Shown: positions 26,639-38,452, numbered from the stretch's first letter. The stretch: 64,000 nt of DNA from Pseudomonas serbica (GCF_028823535.1 NZ_JAQIYM010000003.1:186001-250000), one strand, 5' to 3'. The notes: generated by a model from the letters alone, not told the origin. A program made the numbers and translations.

Positions 26639-26933
26639 GGGGCGAGACCTTTTGCATAAGAATATTGAAAGACCCAGTTTAGCGAAGCAATCGTCCGAAA
26701 GCGAACACAACCCGGACAGACGGGATTCGACGATTACAGGCTTCCATCAGGACGATGACGGCCACTGGGTGGTCGAGCTTTCCTGCGGCCACACCCAGCA
26801 CCTGCGGCACCAGCCGCCCTGGCAATCGCGGGCCTGGGTTCTGGACCCGTTGCAGCGCCAGGAAAAAATAGGCCTGTCCTTTGATTGCGGTTGGTGCGCA
26901 CAGGGCCCGGTTAGCGATAACCTTGACGACTGA
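26637..26933 (+). CDS. DUF3565 protein
   Basis: A 98-residue small protein of the DUF3565 family, recognised by ITGFHQDDDGHWVVELSCGH, QHLRHQPPW and a C-terminal CGWC. The Cys-Gly-His ... Cys-x-x-Cys set suggests a zinc site. The start is uncertain: ATG at 26637 shares its bases with the slyD start on the other strand, and later non-ATG starts (such as TTG at 26652) would give a more typical shorter protein. Divergent from slyD, upstream of pta by about 60 bp. Function unknown. Confidence 0.75.
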   Translation: MGRDLLHKNIERPSLAKQSSESEHNPDRRDSTITGFHQDDDGHWVVELSCGHTQHLRHQPPWQSRAWVLDPLQRQEKIGLSFDCGWCAQGPVSDNLDD

Positions 26934-26993
26934 ATTGCGGCAGATCGTCAACTATAGATGATCGCCATTGCCATGCTCCTTTAGAGAATCCGC

Positions 26994-29093
26994 ATGCAAA
27001 CTTTTTTTATCGCGCCCACCGATTTTGGCGTGGGTCTGACCTCCATCAGCCTCGGGCTGGTGCGCACCCTTGAGCGTGCCGGTCTCAAAGTCGGCTTTTT
27101 CAAGCCGATTGCCCAGCCCCACCCGGGTGACACCGGCCCCGAGCGTTCCACCGAGCTGGTGGCGCGCACCCACGGCCTGAAGCCGCCTCAACCCTTGGGC
27201 CTGGCCCATGTCGAGCGCATGCTCGGCGACGGCCAGCTCGATGAGTTGCTCGAAGAAATCATCACCCTGTATCAGCAGGCCGCCATCGGCAAGGACGTGT
27301 TGATCGTCGAGGGCATGGTCCCGACCCGCAGCGCCAGCTATGCCGCGCGGGTCAACCTGCACCTGGCCAAGAGCCTCGACGCCGAGGTGATCCTGGTCTC
27401 GGCACCGGAAAACGAAGTGCTGACCGAACTGTCCGGTCGCGTCGAACTGCAGGCGCAATTGTTCGGCGGCCCCAAGGACCCGAAAGTCCTCGGCGTGATC
27501 CTCAACAAGGTCAAGACCGACGAGAGCATGGAGGCCTTCGCCGCCCGCCTGAACGAACACTCGCCACTGTTGCGCAGCGGCGACTTCCGTCTGCTCGGTT
27601 GTATCCCGTACCAGCCGGAGCTCAATGCACCGCGCACGCGAGACGTGGCGGACCTGATGGGCGCCCAGGTGCTCAACGCCGGCGACTACGAAACCCGGCG
27701 CATGACCAAAATCATCATTTGCGCGCGCACCATGCGCAACACCGTGGAACTGCTCAAGCCCGGCGTGTTGGTGGTGACCCCCGGCGATCGCGACGACATC
27801 ATCCTCGCCGTCAGCCTCGCCGCCATGAATGGCGTGCCCCTGGCCGGCCTGTTGCTGACCAGCGACACCCTGCCCGACCCGCGCATCATGGACCTGTGTC
27901 GCGGCGCCCTGCAGGCGGGCTTGCCGGTGTTGTCGGTGAGCACCGGCTCCTACGACACCGCCAACCAGCTCAATGGCTTGAACAAGGAAATCCCGATCGA
28001 CGACCGCGAGCGCGCGGAGATCATCACCGACTTCGTCGCCAGCCACCTGGACGCCAACTGGCTGCACCAGCGCTGTGGCACGCCGCGGGAAATGCGCCTG
28101 TCGCCGGCGGTGTTCCGTTACCAGTTGATCCAGCGTGCCCAGTCCGCCAACAAGCGCATCGTGTTGCCGGAAGGCAGCGAACCGCTGACCGTCCAGGCCG
28201 CCGCCATCTGCCAGGCCCGGGGTATCGCCCGTTGCGTGCTACTGGCCAAACCGGCAGACGTTGAAGCCGTGGCCCGCGCCCAAGGCATCGAGCTGCCGCC
28301 GGGGCTGGAAATCCTCGACCCGGACCTGATCCGCGAGCGTTACATCGAGCCGATGGTAGCCCTGCGCAAAAGCAAAAGCCTCAATGCCCCCATGGCCGAG
28401 CAGCAGCTCGAAGACACCGTGGTGATCGGCACCATGATGCTGGCGCTGGATGAAGTCGACGGTCTGGTGTCCGGGGTCATTCACTCCACCGCCAATACCA
28501 TTCGCCCGGCCCTGCAACTGATCAAGACCGCGCCGGGCTGCACCTTGGTGTCCTCGGTATTCTTCATGCTGTTTCCCGAGGAAGTGCTGGTCTACGGCGA
28601 CTGCGTGATGAACCCGCACCCGAGCGCCAGCGAACTGGCGGAGATTGCCCTGCAAAGCGCCGACTCGGCAGCGGCGTTCGGCATCACCCCGCGCGTGGCG
28701 ATGATCAGCTATTCCAGCGGTGAGTCGGCCAGCGGCGAGGAAGTCGAGAAGGTCCGCGAAGCAACGTTGCTCGCCCATGAACAGCAACACTCGCTGCTGA
28801 TCGACGGTCCGTTGCAATATGATGCCGCCGCCAACGAAACCGTGGCCCGGCAACTGGCACCGAACAGCCAGGTGGCCGGTCGCGCCACGGTGTTCGTATT
28901 CCCCGACCTGAACACCGGCAACACCACGCACAAAGCCGTGCAGCGCAGCGCCGACTGCGTCAGCCTCGGGCCGATGCTGCAAGGCCTGCGCAAGCCGGTG
29001 AACGATTTGCCGCGCGGCGCGCAGGTCGACGACATTGTCTACACCATCGCCCTGACCGCGATTCAAGCTGCCAACCGACCTATGGATGTGTAA
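26994..29093 (+). CDS. pta: Phosphate acetyltransferase, long form
   Basis: A 699-residue enzyme that interconverts acetyl-CoA and acetyl phosphate. It has the three-part long architecture: an N-terminal BioD-like P-loop domain (MQTFFIAPTDFGVGLTS), a DRTGG domain (about 210-330) and the catalytic PTA domain (about 370-690, with VLPEGSEPLT, GDCVMNPHPSASELAEIA and FPDLNTGNTTHKAVQR). The ackA partner is not adjacent in this window. The stop is directly followed by the ATG of the acyltransferase gene, which implies one transcript. Confidence 0.96.
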   Translation: MQTFFIAPTDFGVGLTSISLGLVRTLERAGLKVGFFKPIAQPHPGDTGPERSTELVARTHGLKPPQPLGLAHVERMLGDGQLDELLEEIITLYQQAAIGKDVLIVEGMVPTRSASYAARVNLHLAKSLDAEVILVSAPENEVLTELSGRVELQAQLFGGPKDPKVLGVILNKVKTDESMEAFAARLNEHSPLLRSGDFRLLGCIPYQPELNAPRTRDVADLMGAQVLNAGDYETRRMTKIIICARTMRNTVELLKPGVLVVTPGDRDDIILAVSLAAMNGVPLAGLLLTSDTLPDPRIMDLCRGALQAGLPVLSVSTGSYDTANQLNGLNKEIPIDDRERAEIITDFVASHLDANWLHQRCGTPREMRLSPAVFRYQLIQRAQSANKRIVLPEGSEPLTVQAAAICQARGIARCVLLAKPADVEAVARAQGIELPPGLEILDPDLIRERYIEPMVALRKSKSLNAPMAEQQLEDTVVIGTMMLALDEVDGLVSGVIHSTANTIRPALQLIKTAPGCTLVSSVFFMLFPEEVLVYGDCVMNPHPSASELAEIALQSADSAAAFGITPRVAMISYSSGESASGEEVEKVREATLLAHEQQHSLLIDGPLQYDAAANETVARQLAPNSQVAGRATVFVFPDLNTGNTTHKAVQRSADCVSLGPMLQGLRKPVNDLPRGAQVDDIVYTIALTAIQAANRPMDV

Positions 29094-29996
29094 ATGCTGG
29101 ATTTTCTACCCGCGTTTTTGCGCGGAGTGATCGCCGCCCTGTTGTTGGCGCTGAACACGATTTTGCTGTGCTCGTTTCTGTTCTGTGTGGCGCTGTTCAA
29201 GGTGTTGCCGTTCGCCCTCACTCAACGCATCGCACACTGGCTGATGAGCCATACCCACGAAGCCTGGATCAGCCTCAACAAAGGCTGGATGAACCTGGTC
29301 CGTCGCACCCGCTGGCACGTCAGCGGGCTGCAAGGCCTGGACTATCAGCACTCGTACCTGGTCACCAGCAACCACCAGAGCTGGGTCGACATCCTGGTGC
29401 TGCAATACGTGCTCAATCGGCGTATCCAGCCACTGAAGTTCTTTCTCAAGCAGGAGCTGATCTGGGTGCCGGTGATTGGACTGGCGTGGTGGGCGCTGGG
29501 TTTTCCGTTCATGAAGCGCTACTCCAAGGCCTATCTGCAAAAGCACCCGGAGAAGAAAGGCAAGGACCTGGAAACCACGCGCAAGACCTGCGCGAAGTTT
29601 CGCGACAACCCGGTGGGCATCTTCAATTTCGTCGAAGGCACGCGCTTCACCGCAGGCAAGCACGCCCAGCAGAAATCGCCGTTCAAGTACCTGCTCAAGC
29701 CCAAGGCGGGCGGCATTGCCTTTGTGCTGGATGCCATGGGGGAACAGTTGGAGTCGATCGTCAACGTGACCATCCACTACCCCGCCGGGCGTCCCGGTTT
29801 CTGGGATCTGTTGTGCGGGAACGTTGCGGACGTGGTGGTGCACTTTGAAGAGCTGAAGATTCCGCCGCAGTTCATTGGCAAGAACTACGACCAGGATGGC
29901 GAGTATCGCTTGCAGTTCCAGGGCTGGATCAACCAGTTGTGGGAAGACAAGGATGCGTTGTTGGGGCAGATGCACCGCGAATATCCAGCCAAGTAA
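29094..29996 (+). CDS. YihG-like membrane acyltransferase
   Basis: A 300-residue membrane-anchored 1-acyl-glycerol-3-phosphate-type acyltransferase. A hydrophobic N-terminal segment (about 8-40) is followed by the catalytic NHQSWVD (H-x4-D) near residue 93 and the EGTR block (NFVEGTRFTAG). It resembles E. coli YihG, a secondary PlsC that tunes phospholipid acyl composition. Starts at the base after the pta stop, so translation is coupled with pta. Confidence 0.9.
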   Translation: MLDFLPAFLRGVIAALLLALNTILLCSFLFCVALFKVLPFALTQRIAHWLMSHTHEAWISLNKGWMNLVRRTRWHVSGLQGLDYQHSYLVTSNHQSWVDILVLQYVLNRRIQPLKFFLKQELIWVPVIGLAWWALGFPFMKRYSKAYLQKHPEKKGKDLETTRKTCAKFRDNPVGIFNFVEGTRFTAGKHAQQKSPFKYLLKPKAGGIAFVLDAMGEQLESIVNVTIHYPAGRPGFWDLLCGNVADVVVHFEELKIPPQFIGKNYDQDGEYRLQFQGWINQLWEDKDALLGQMHREYPAK

Positions 29997-30009
29997 CCAG
30001 GTGTCTGTT

Positions 30010-30067
30010 ATGGCCTCTTCGCTGGCAAGCCAGCTCCTACAATGATGGGCGGCCAGCGAAGGCGTCC
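30010..30067. repeat. REP pair
   Basis: CTTCGCTGGCAAGCCAGCTCC faces GGCCAGCGAAGGCG across about 15 bp. A GCTGGC-type REP after the acyltransferase gene and before the terminator. Confidence 0.8.
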
Positions 30068-30077
30068 GACCAGGCAC

Positions 30078-30115
30078 AAAAAAACCCGCCGATGATCACT
30101 CATCGGCGGGTTTTT
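30078..30115. terminator. Bidirectional terminator between acyltransferase and cysNC
   Basis: An 11-bp stem CCCGCCGATGA / TCATCGGCGGG with a 4-base loop, flanked by seven As and five Ts. It ends both convergent transcripts. Confidence 0.95.
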
Positions 30116-30131
30116 CATTTTTGGCTAAGGC

Positions 30132-32030
30132 TTAGATCGCGCCACGCTTGCGCAGCAGATCCAGCACTTGCTTCACGCCTTCTTCCAGCGACACGGACTG
30201 GGTGTCGATCACCAGATCGGCATCCAGCGGCACGTCGTACGGGAACGACTCGCCCGGGATGTTATCCCCGGCCGCCGCGTACAGGCCTTGCGGGTCACGC
30301 TCGGCGCAGACGGTCGGCGAGGCCTGGACGTAGACCGTCAGCAGACGTTCCTTGCCGATCAGCTCCCTCGCCTGCTCACGACCTTCGGCACTCGGCGCCA
30401 CGAAGGCCGCCAGGGTCAGTAGACCGGCTTCGTTGAACTGACGCGCAACATGCGCGGCACGACGCCAGTTCTCCGTACGCCCGGCGCGATCCTGTGGCAG
30501 ACCTTTGTTCAGGTCGTGACGCAGGTTCTGGCCATCGAGGACGAACACTGCGCGACCCAGGTCGAACAGCTTGCGCTCGACGGCATAAGCCAGGGTACTT
30601 TTGCCCGCGCCCGACAAACCGCTGAACAACACGGTGGCCGGTTGCTGGCCGAAACGCTGGGCGCGTTCTTCGGTGGCGACGTGGGCCAGTTTGCCGTGGT
30701 GCGTGCTGGTGCCATGAGCCACTGGCTGCGCGACGATCATGCCGGCGCCAACGGTGCCATTGGTCAGGCGGTCGATGATGATGAACGCGCCGGTGGTGCG
30801 GTTGCTGTCGTAGCCGTCGAGGGCAATCGGCGCGTCGAGCGCGATCTTGACCTTGCCGATTTCGTTCAGTTGCAACGCGCTGGCCGGGCCTTCTTCCAGA
30901 GTGTTCACGTCGACCTTGTTGACGATGCTGGCGATGGAGCCCGGCACGTAACTGGTGGCGCGCTTGAAGTCGTACTTCTTGCCCGGCAGCATCGGCTCTT
31001 CAGCCATCCACACCAGCATGGCTTCGAAGCTGTCGGTCACCGGCGGAACGTTGTCGGCATGTACCAACAGGTCGCCACGGGAGATATCGATTTCGTCTTC
31101 CATGGTCAGGGTTACGGCCTGGCCTGGACCTGCATGCTCCAGCTCACCTTCGAAGGTGACGATGGATTTCACACGGCTGCTCTTGCCCGACGGCAGCACG
31201 ACCACTTCGTCGCCCTTCTTGACGATGCCGCTGGCGAGGGTGCCGGCGAAACCGCGGAAGTTCAGGTTCGGACGGTTGACGTACTGCACCGGGAAACGCA
31301 GGTCGGTAAAGTTACGGTCGCCCGCCACTTCCACGGTCTCGAGGATTTCCATCAGCGACTGGCCGGTGTACCACGGCGAGCGCTCGGATTTGTTCACCAC
31401 GTTGTCGCCCTTCAAGGCGGACATCGGCACGAAGTGCATCGTGGTGGGCTTCATCTTCAAGCCTTCGGCGAACTGCAGGTAATCGGCCTTGATCGACTCG
31501 AACACGCCCTGGTCGAAGTCCTTGAGGTCCATCTTGTTGATGGCCACAACGATGTGCTTGATGCCCAGCAGCGAGGCGATGAAGCTGTGGCGACGGGTCT
31601 GGGTCTGCACGCCGTAACGGGCGTCGACCAGGATGATCGCCAGGTCACAGGTGGATGCACCGGTGGCCATGTTGCGGGTGTACTGCTCATGGCCGGGGGT
31701 ATCGGCGATGATGAATTTGCGTTTTGCGGTGGAGAAATAGCGATACGCGACATCGATGGTGATGCCTTGCTCACGCTCGGCCTGCAGGCCATCGACCAGC
31801 AGCGCCAGGTCGATATCCTCACCGGTGGTGCCGACTTTTTTCGAGTCGCGGGTAATGGCTTCCAGGTGATCTTCGTAGATCATCTTGGAGTCGTGCAGCA
31901 GGCGCCCGATCAGGGTGCTCTTGCCGTCGTCGACGTTACCGCAGGTCAAAAAGCGCAGCAGCTCTTTACGTTCGTGCTGGCCCAGGTAAGCGAGGATGTC
32001 CTCGCTGATCAAATCAGATGCGTGCGACAT
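30132..32030 (-). CDS. cysNC: Bifunctional sulfate adenylyltransferase large subunit / APS kinase
   Basis: A 632-residue fusion for sulfate activation. Residues about 1-440 are the GTPase subunit CysN ([17 protein letters not shown] near 30, [15 protein letters not shown]). Residues about 445-632 are APS kinase CysC with its own P-loop [13 protein letters not shown]. With CysD it makes APS from ATP and sulfate, then PAPS. AAGGGG precedes the ATG by 6 bases. It lies 9 bp after cysD, in one operon. The N-C fusion is usual in pseudomonads. Confidence 0.97.
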   Translation of the reverse strand: MSHASDLISEDILAYLGQHERKELLRFLTCGNVDDGKSTLIGRLLHDSKMIYEDHLEAITRDSKKVGTTGEDIDLALLVDGLQAEREQGITIDVAYRYFSTAKRKFIIADTPGHEQYTRNMATGASTCDLAIILVDARYGVQTQTRRHSFIASLLGIKHIVVAINKMDLKDFDQGVFESIKADYLQFAEGLKMKPTTMHFVPMSALKGDNVVNKSERSPWYTGQSLMEILETVEVAGDRNFTDLRFPVQYVNRPNLNFRGFAGTLASGIVKKGDEVVVLPSGKSSRVKSIVTFEGELEHAGPGQAVTLTMEDEIDISRGDLLVHADNVPPVTDSFEAMLVWMAEEPMLPGKKYDFKRATSYVPGSIASIVNKVDVNTLEEGPASALQLNEIGKVKIALDAPIALDGYDSNRTTGAFIIIDRLTNGTVGAGMIVAQPVAHGTSTHHGKLAHVATEERAQRFGQQPATVLFSGLSGAGKSTLAYAVERKLFDLGRAVFVLDGQNLRHDLNKGLPQDRAGRTENWRRAAHVARQFNEAGLLTLAAFVAPSAEGREQARELIGKERLLTVYVQASPTVCAERDPQGLYAAAGDNIPGESFPYDVPLDADLVIDTQSVSLEEGVKQVLDLLRKRGAI

Positions 32031-32039
32031 GACAACCCC

Positions 32040-32957
32040 TTAGAAATAACCCTGACGTTTTTTGTCTTCCATGGAGCCAGCGCCATCGTGATCGATGACA
32101 CGGCCCTGGCGCTCGGAAGTTCGCGTCAGGAGCATTTCCTGAATGATGTCCGTGAGGCTTTCGGCCTCGGACTCCACCGCGCCCGTCAACGGGTAGCAGC
32201 CAAGGGTACGGAAACGCACTTTCTTCTTGACGATGCGGGCTTTGTCTTCATCGCTCAGGTGTTCGAGGATGCGCTCGTCATCGATCATGATCAGGGTGCC
32301 GTTCTTCTCGATGACTTCACGCTCGGCGGCGAAGTACAGCGGGACGATCGGGATACCTTCAAGATAGATGTACTGCCAGATGTCCAGCTCGGTCCAGTTC
32401 GACAATGGGAATACGCGGATGGATTCACCCTTGTTGACCTTGCCGTTGTAGACGTTCCACAACTCTGGACGCTGGTTTTTCGGGTCCCAGCGGTGCTTGC
32501 TGTCGCGGAACGAGTACACGCGCTCTTTGGCACGGGATTTCTCTTCGTCGCGGCGGGCACCACCGAAGGCGGCGTCGAAACCATGCTTGTCCAGTGCCTG
32601 CTTCAGGCCCTCGGTCTTCATGATGTCGGTGTGCTTGGCACTGCCGTGGGTGAACGGGTTGATGTTCTGCGCCACGCCATCGGGGTTGACGTGGGTGATC
32701 AGGTCCAGGCCCAGCTCGGCAACCATCTTGTCGCGGAAGGCGTACATCTCCTGGAATTTCCAGCGAGTGTCGACGTGCATCACCGGGAACGGCAGCTTGC
32801 CGGGGAAGAATGCCTTGCGTGCCAGGTGCAGCATCACGGCGGAGTCTTTACCGATGGAGTACAGCATCACCGGGTTGTCGAACTCGGCGGCCACCTCGCG
32901 GATGATGTGGATGCTTTCCGCCTCCAGCTGTTTCAGATGCGTCAGTTTGTCGACCAT
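32040..32957 (-). CDS. cysD: Sulfate adenylyltransferase small subunit
   Basis: A 305-residue PAPS-reductase-fold subunit with the ATP pyrophosphatase loop [18 protein letters not shown] near residue 33. It partners with CysNC and carries out the adenylyl transfer. First gene of cysD-cysNC, with a 145-bp leader that contains a palindrome. Expression is probably controlled by CysB and sulfur supply, but no CysB site can be named from sequence alone. Confidence 0.97.
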   Translation of the reverse strand: MVDKLTHLKQLEAESIHIIREVAAEFDNPVMLYSIGKDSAVMLHLARKAFFPGKLPFPVMHVDTRWKFQEMYAFRDKMVAELGLDLITHVNPDGVAQNINPFTHGSAKHTDIMKTEGLKQALDKHGFDAAFGGARRDEEKSRAKERVYSFRDSKHRWDPKNQRPELWNVYNGKVNKGESIRVFPLSNWTELDIWQYIYLEGIPIVPLYFAAEREVIEKNGTLIMIDDERILEHLSDEDKARIVKKKVRFRTLGCYPLTGAVESEAESLTDIIQEMLLTRTSERQGRVIDHDGAGSMEDKKRQGYF

Positions 32958-33062
32958 GGCTACTCACGAAAACTTTCTTATGAACGGCCAGCGGGCCGTG
33001 TTCGAGCGAGGAATCCTAGCACAGCGACCTCTTCTAATCAGGACACCAACTAGATCGAAAGA

Positions 33063-33076
33063 GCATATGAATATGC
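33063..33076. promoter_or_regulatory. 14-bp palindrome between cysD and the Nif3 gene
   Basis: GCATATGAATATGC is a near-perfect inverted repeat (GCATAT / ATATGC) about 105 bp upstream of cysD. Possible regulatory site; no regulator can be assigned. Confidence 0.3.
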
Positions 33077-33103
33077 CCGCCCGTTTGGCAACCGCTCCCA
33101 CAT

Positions 33104-33862
33104 TCAGATCGGGTTCGGGCAGTCGATGAAGATGTGTTCCAGGGCAAACCTGCGCGCAAGGTAGTCACCCAATGCCTGCACGCCATAGCGCTCGGTGGCA
33201 TGGTGGCCGGCGGCAATGAAGCTGATGTCGTTCTCACGCGCGCTGTGGAAAGTTTGCTCGGACGCTTCGCCGCTGAGGTACAGATCGACACCGGCCAGCA
33301 CCGCCTGATCGATGTAACCCTGGCCGCCACCGGTGCACCAGCCGACTCGGCGTATCATGTTGCTGCCTTCGATCAGCAAGGGTTCGCGGCCCATCACCTC
33401 GCGCACGCGGCGGGCAAAGTCCCGGGGTGTCGCGGGTTCGTTCAATGAACCGACCAGGCCGACGATCTTCAGGTTGTCGGGGTCCAGCGGCCCTTCGACG
33501 GTGATGTCCAGCTGCCGCGCCAACTGCACGTTGTTGCCAACGTCAGGGTGCAGGTCCAGCGGCAAGTGATAGGACAGCAGGCTGATATCGTGCTTGAGCA
33601 GCGTCTTCAGGCGGCGCTGCTTCATGCCGGTGATGCACGGATTCTCGCCTTTCCAGAAGTAGCCGTGATGCACCAGCACCAGGTCGGCATTGGCCTCCAC
33701 CGCGGCATCGAGCAAGGCCTGGCTGGCGGTGACGCCACTGACGATGCGCATCACCTGCGGCCTGCCCTCGACCTGCAGGCCGTTGGGGCAGTAATCGGCA
33801 ATTTTCGAACTGCCGAGGTAACGGTCGGCTTCTTCGACCAAGGTGCTCAGGGCGACGGCCAT
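33104..33862 (-). CDS. Nif3-like dinuclear metal protein (YbgI family)
   Basis: A 252-residue Nif3/YbgI protein. Metal-binding residues appear in LVLVHHGYFW, near SYHLPLD and in FIAAGHHATERYG. It is often labelled GTP cyclohydrolase I type 2, but that activity is weakly supported for the family, and the sequence gives no GTP-specific motif. AGGAG lies upstream of the ATG. Divergent from algW, with cysD downstream on the same strand. Confidence 0.9.
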   Translation of the reverse strand: MAVALSTLVEEADRYLGSSKIADYCPNGLQVEGRPQVMRIVSGVTASQALLDAAVEANADLVLVHHGYFWKGENPCITGMKQRRLKTLLKHDISLLSYHLPLDLHPDVGNNVQLARQLDITVEGPLDPDNLKIVGLVGSLNEPATPRDFARRVREVMGREPLLIEGSNMIRRVGWCTGGGQGYIDQAVLAGVDLYLSGEASEQTFHSARENDISFIAAGHHATERYGVQALGDYLARRFALEHIFIDCPNPI

Positions 33863-33885
33863 AAAAGACTCCTAAATATCCCGTT

Positions 33886-33911
33886 CAGAGGCAGGCGCAG
33901 CCTCGTATAAT
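33886..33911 (+). promoter_or_regulatory. Putative algW promoter
   Basis: A consensus -10 box TATAAT at 33906-33911, 55 bp before the algW start. TTCAGA lies about 16 bp upstream as a partial -35. A small inverted repeat GCGGT / ACCGC follows in the leader. Confidence 0.5.
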
Positions 33912-33965
33912 GCGCGTCATTATGAGCGGTCTCATACCGCCTGCAACTCTCTCAGGACGTGCTTA

Positions 33966-35126
<1,161 letters not shown>

Positions 35127-35143
35127 GCAGCAATACAAAAAAC

Positions 35144-35233
35144 TGTGGGAGCGAGCCTGCTCGCGAAGGCGGCGTGTCAGTCAGCGCATAGGTTAACTGA
35201 CATACCGCTTTCGCGAGCAGGCTCGCTCCCACA
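35144..35233. repeat. REP hairpin
   Basis: TGTGGGAGCGAGCCTGCTCG and its inverted copy CGAGCAGGCTCGCTCCCACA enclose about 35 bp. It lies between the convergent genes algW and hisC, where it may serve as the transcript end for both. Confidence 0.92.
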
Positions 35234-35250
35234 GGTGTATCCGTGTTGGT

Positions 35251-36303
35251 TTAGAGGTCGCCGAGGCCGTCGATCAGGGCCTGGTTCTGCTCAGGCGTAC
35301 CGATTGAGATCCGCAGGAACTGGGCAATCCGCTCCTGCTTGAAGTGCCGGACGATCACACCCTGCTCACGCAGTTTTGCCGCCAGGCCTGCTGCATCGTG
35401 CTTGGGGTGACGGGCGAAAATGAAGTTGGCCGCCGACGGCAGCACTTCAAAGCCCTTCGCCTCCAATTGCGCAACCACCTTCTCACGGTTCTCGATCACC
35501 AACCGGCAGGTCTTGTCGAAGTACTCGCGATCCTCGAACGCCGCCGCGGCCCCGACATTCGCCATCCGATCCAGCGGATAGGAGTTGAAGCTGTTCTTGA
35601 TCCGCTCCAGCGCTTCGATCAGGTCCGGGTGCCCCACCGCCAGGCCAACCCGCAGGCCAGCCAACGAACGGGACTTGGACAGGGTTTGAGTCACCAGCAG
35701 GTTTGGATAACGATCCACCAGGCTGATTGCCGTCTCACCGCCGAAATCAATGTAAGCCTCATCCACCACGACCACTGAATCCGGGCTGGCCTTGAGGATT
35801 TGCTCGACGGCATCGAGTGCCAACAGGCAACCGGTCGGTGCGTTCGGGTTGGGGAAAATGATCCCGCCGTTGGGTTTGGCGTAGTCGGCCGGGTTGATCC
35901 GGAACTGCTCGTCCAGCGGCACCGCATTGAACTCGATGCCGTACAGCCCGCAGTAGACCGGGTAGAAGCTGTAGCTGATGTCCGGGAACAGCAGCGGCTG
36001 ATCGTGCTGCAGCAAGCCGTGGAAAATGTGCGCCAGGACTTCGTCGGAACCGTTGCCGAGGAACACCTGGTTGCCCTGCACGCCGTAATACTGGGCCACG
36101 GCGTTCTTCAGCCGGTCGCTGTTCGGGTCCGGGTACAGGCGCAGGTTGTCGTTCAGTTCAGTCTGCATCGCGGCCAAGGCTTTGGGCGATGGACCGTACG
36201 GGTTTTCGTTGGTGTTGAGCTTCACCAGTTTGGCCAGTTTCGGCTGCTCGCCCGGCACGTACGGCACCAGGTTCTTGACGAACGGGCTCCAGAATTTACT
36301 CAT
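35251..36303 (-). CDS. hisC: Histidinol-phosphate aminotransferase
   Basis: A 350-residue PLP enzyme of histidine synthesis that converts imidazole acetol phosphate to histidinol phosphate. The signature region is [16 protein letters not shown], with the PLP lysine in [14 protein letters not shown]. The start MSKFWSP is preferred; GGGGA lies upstream, and the ATG begins one base after the hisD stop, so the two are coupled. Last gene of the leftward hisG-hisD-hisC run. Confidence 0.96.
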   Translation of the reverse strand: MSKFWSPFVKNLVPYVPGEQPKLAKLVKLNTNENPYGPSPKALAAMQTELNDNLRLYPDPNSDRLKNAVAQYYGVQGNQVFLGNGSDEVLAHIFHGLLQHDQPLLFPDISYSFYPVYCGLYGIEFNAVPLDEQFRINPADYAKPNGGIIFPNPNAPTGCLLALDAVEQILKASPDSVVVVDEAYIDFGGETAISLVDRYPNLLVTQTLSKSRSLAGLRVGLAVGHPDLIEALERIKNSFNSYPLDRMANVGAAAAFEDREYFDKTCRLVIENREKVVAQLEAKGFEVLPSAANFIFARHPKHDAAGLAAKLREQGVIVRHFKQERIAQFLRISIGTPEQNQALIDGLGDL

Positions 36304-36304
36304 C

Positions 36305-37630
36305 TCAGTTCCCCTGCTTGTCGTCAATGATGCGGTATTCGGCACTGCGGGCGTGGGCGGTCAGCGACTCACCACGGGCCAGCACGGAAGCGGTCTTGCC
36401 CAGCTCGGACGCGCCCTGCTCGGAGCAGAAGATGATCGACGAGCGTTTCTGGAAGTCGTAGACGCCCAGCGGCGACGAGAACCGCGCCGTGCCGGAAGTC
36501 GGCAACACGTGGTTCGGGCCTGCGCAGTAGTCGCCCAAGGCTTCGGAAGTGTGACGGCCCATGAAGATGGCACCGGCGTGGCGGATCTGTGGCAGCCAAG
36601 CCTGCGGATCGGCGACCGACAGTTCCAGGTGCTCCGGCGCGATGCGGTTGGCCACTTCGATGGCTTGTTCCATGTCGCGGACCTTGATCAGCGCACCACG
36701 GCCATTGATCGAGGTTTCGATGATCGCGGCACGCTCCATGGTCGGCATCAGCTTGGCGATACTCGCCGCAACCTGGTCGAGGAACTCGGCATCCGGGCTG
36801 ACCAGGATCGCCTGGGCGTCCTCGTCGTGCTCGGCCTGGGAGAACAGGTCCATGGCGATCCAGTCCGGATCGGTCTTGCCGTCACACACCACGAGGATCT
36901 CGGACGGACCGGCGATCATGTCGATACCGACCTGGCCGAATACGTGACGCTTGGCCGTGGCAACGTAGATGTTGCCCGGGCCGACGACTTTATCGACCAT
37001 CGGCACGCTTTCGGTACCGTAGGCCAACGCGGCCACTGCTTGGGCGCCACCGATGGTGAATACACGGTCGACACCGGCGATGCAGGCGGCGGCCAGCACC
37101 AGCTCGTTGATTTCGCCACGCGGCGTCGGCACCACCATGACCACTTCGGTCACGCCGGCAACCTTGGCCGGAATCGCGTTCATCAGCACGGACGACGGGT
37201 ACGAAGCCTTACCGCCAGGCACGTAGAGCCCAGCGCGGTCCAGCGGCGTGACCTTCTGGCCCAGCACGGTGCCATCGGCTTCGGTGTAGCTCCAGGAGTC
37301 CTGCTTCTGCTTTTCGTGGTAGCTGCGCACCCGGGCGGCGGCGACTTCCAGGGCTTGGCGCTGCGGCACGGTAATGCGGGTAAGCGCCAGCTCCAGGCGT
37401 TCGCGCGGCAGGATCAGGTCGGCCATGGACTTCACGTCCAGGCCGTCGAACTGGCGGGTAAAGTCCACCAGCGCCGCATCGCCACGCTCGCGCACGGCCT
37501 TGATGATGTCCAGCACTCGCTGATTGACCGAGTCGTCAGACACACTTTCCCAGCTCAGCAGATGATCCAGATGATGCGCGAAATCCGGGTCAGCAGCGTT
37601 GAGTCGGCGAATTGCAGTCGGTGCGGTCAT
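36305..37630 (-). CDS. hisD: Histidinol dehydrogenase
   Basis: A 441-residue zinc NAD+ enzyme that oxidises L-histidinol twice to L-histidine. Family blocks include [30 protein letters not shown] core, [23 protein letters not shown], and the zinc and catalytic region [11 protein letters not shown] with APEHLEL and [19 protein letters not shown]. The product ends histidine synthesis. Located between hisG and hisC. Confidence 0.97.
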   Translation of the reverse strand: MTAPTAIRRLNAADPDFAHHLDHLLSWESVSDDSVNQRVLDIIKAVRERGDAALVDFTRQFDGLDVKSMADLILPRERLELALTRITVPQRQALEVAAARVRSYHEKQKQDSWSYTEADGTVLGQKVTPLDRAGLYVPGGKASYPSSVLMNAIPAKVAGVTEVVMVVPTPRGEINELVLAAACIAGVDRVFTIGGAQAVAALAYGTESVPMVDKVVGPGNIYVATAKRHVFGQVGIDMIAGPSEILVVCDGKTDPDWIAMDLFSQAEHDEDAQAILVSPDAEFLDQVAASIAKLMPTMERAAIIETSINGRGALIKVRDMEQAIEVANRIAPEHLELSVADPQAWLPQIRHAGAIFMGRHTSEALGDYCAGPNHVLPTSGTARFSSPLGVYDFQKRSSIIFCSEQGASELGKTASVLARGESLTAHARSAEYRIIDDKQGN

Positions 37631-37731
37631 AGCGAGAGCCTCATAGGATTGGCAAAAAACTCAGGCGCCCTAACTTAGCAGTCGTTTCCGCTTGGGCACC
37701 TGAGAATTCTGGCTATGAGGCGGATAGACGG

Positions 37732-37750
37732 GCGCGACTCAAAGTCGCGC
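37732..37750 (-). other. Hairpin after hisG
   Basis: GCGCGACT pairs with AGTCGCGC around a CAA loop, 8 bp after the hisG stop. There is no T-run; it may reduce read-through into hisD or shield the hisG 3' end. Confidence 0.45.
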
Positions 37751-37757
37751 AGGTGAA

Positions 37758-38393
37758 TCAGCCGCGGTGTCGAGACTCCACTGCCTTGCGCAGGGTGTCG
37801 ATCAACGCCTGGATACGGGCGTGCTGCATTTTCATCGAAGCTTTGTTGACGATCAGACGGGAGCTGATGGCCGCGATGAAGTCCTGTGGCTCCAGGCCAT
37901 TAGCCCGCAGCGTGTTACCGGTGTCGACCACGTCGATGATCTTGTCGGCCAGGCCGATCAGGGGCGCCAGCTCCATAGAGCCGTACAGCTTGATGATGTC
38001 GACCTGACGGCCTTGTTCGGCGTAGTAACGCTTGGCGACGTTGACGAACTTGGTGGCGATGCGCAGGCGGCCCTTGGGCTCGGCCGCGCCGACCTTGCCG
38101 GCCGTCATCAACTTGCACTGGGCAATCTGCAGGTCCAGCGGCTCGTACAAGCCCTGGCCGCCGTATTCCATCAACACGTCTTTACCCGCGACACCGAGGT
38201 CGGCGGCACCATGCTCGACATAGGTCGGCACGTCGGTGGCACGCACGATCAACAGGCGTACATCTTCCTGGGTCGTGGGAATGATCAGCTTGCGACTCTT
38301 GTCCGGATTCTCGGTCGGCACGATACCCGCTTCAGCCAGAAGCGGCAGGGTGTCGTCAAGGATGCGGCCCTTGGACAGTGCGATGGTCAACAT
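37758..38393 (-). CDS. hisG: ATP phosphoribosyltransferase, short form
   Basis: A 211-residue catalytic subunit for the first step of histidine synthesis (ATP plus PRPP). This is the short form, lacking the C-terminal regulatory domain, so it needs the HisZ partner for activity and feedback; hisZ is not in this window. The sequence opens with [19 protein letters not shown], and the PRPP loop is [14 protein letters not shown]. The gap to murA holds a 10-bp hairpin. Confidence 0.96.
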   Translation of the reverse strand: MLTIALSKGRILDDTLPLLAEAGIVPTENPDKSRKLIIPTTQEDVRLLIVRATDVPTYVEHGAADLGVAGKDVLMEYGGQGLYEPLDLQIAQCKLMTAGKVGAAEPKGRLRIATKFVNVAKRYYAEQGRQVDIIKLYGSMELAPLIGLADKIIDVVDTGNTLRANGLEPQDFIAAISSRLIVNKASMKMQHARIQALIDTLRKAVESRHRG

Positions 38394-38452
38394 GGGAAAC
38401 GTCAGTCCTTATCAAGGTACTCATGCCCGGTCGCAAATGGCGCCGGACACAC

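Noticed and set aside
30450..33053. An 867-codon open frame on the plus strand
   Set aside because: It is the exact antisense of cysD-cysNC and has His/Gln/Asp/Val-rich composition with no family features; a by-product of high-GC third positions.
33104..33862. Second GTP cyclohydrolase I (type 2) for pterin synthesis
   Set aside because: The protein is a Nif3/YbgI family member; the cyclohydrolase label for this family is poorly supported and folE is present already.
36146..37678. A 510-codon open frame on the plus strand
   Set aside because: Lies opposite hisD and hisC, His-rich shadow translation of a clear gene.
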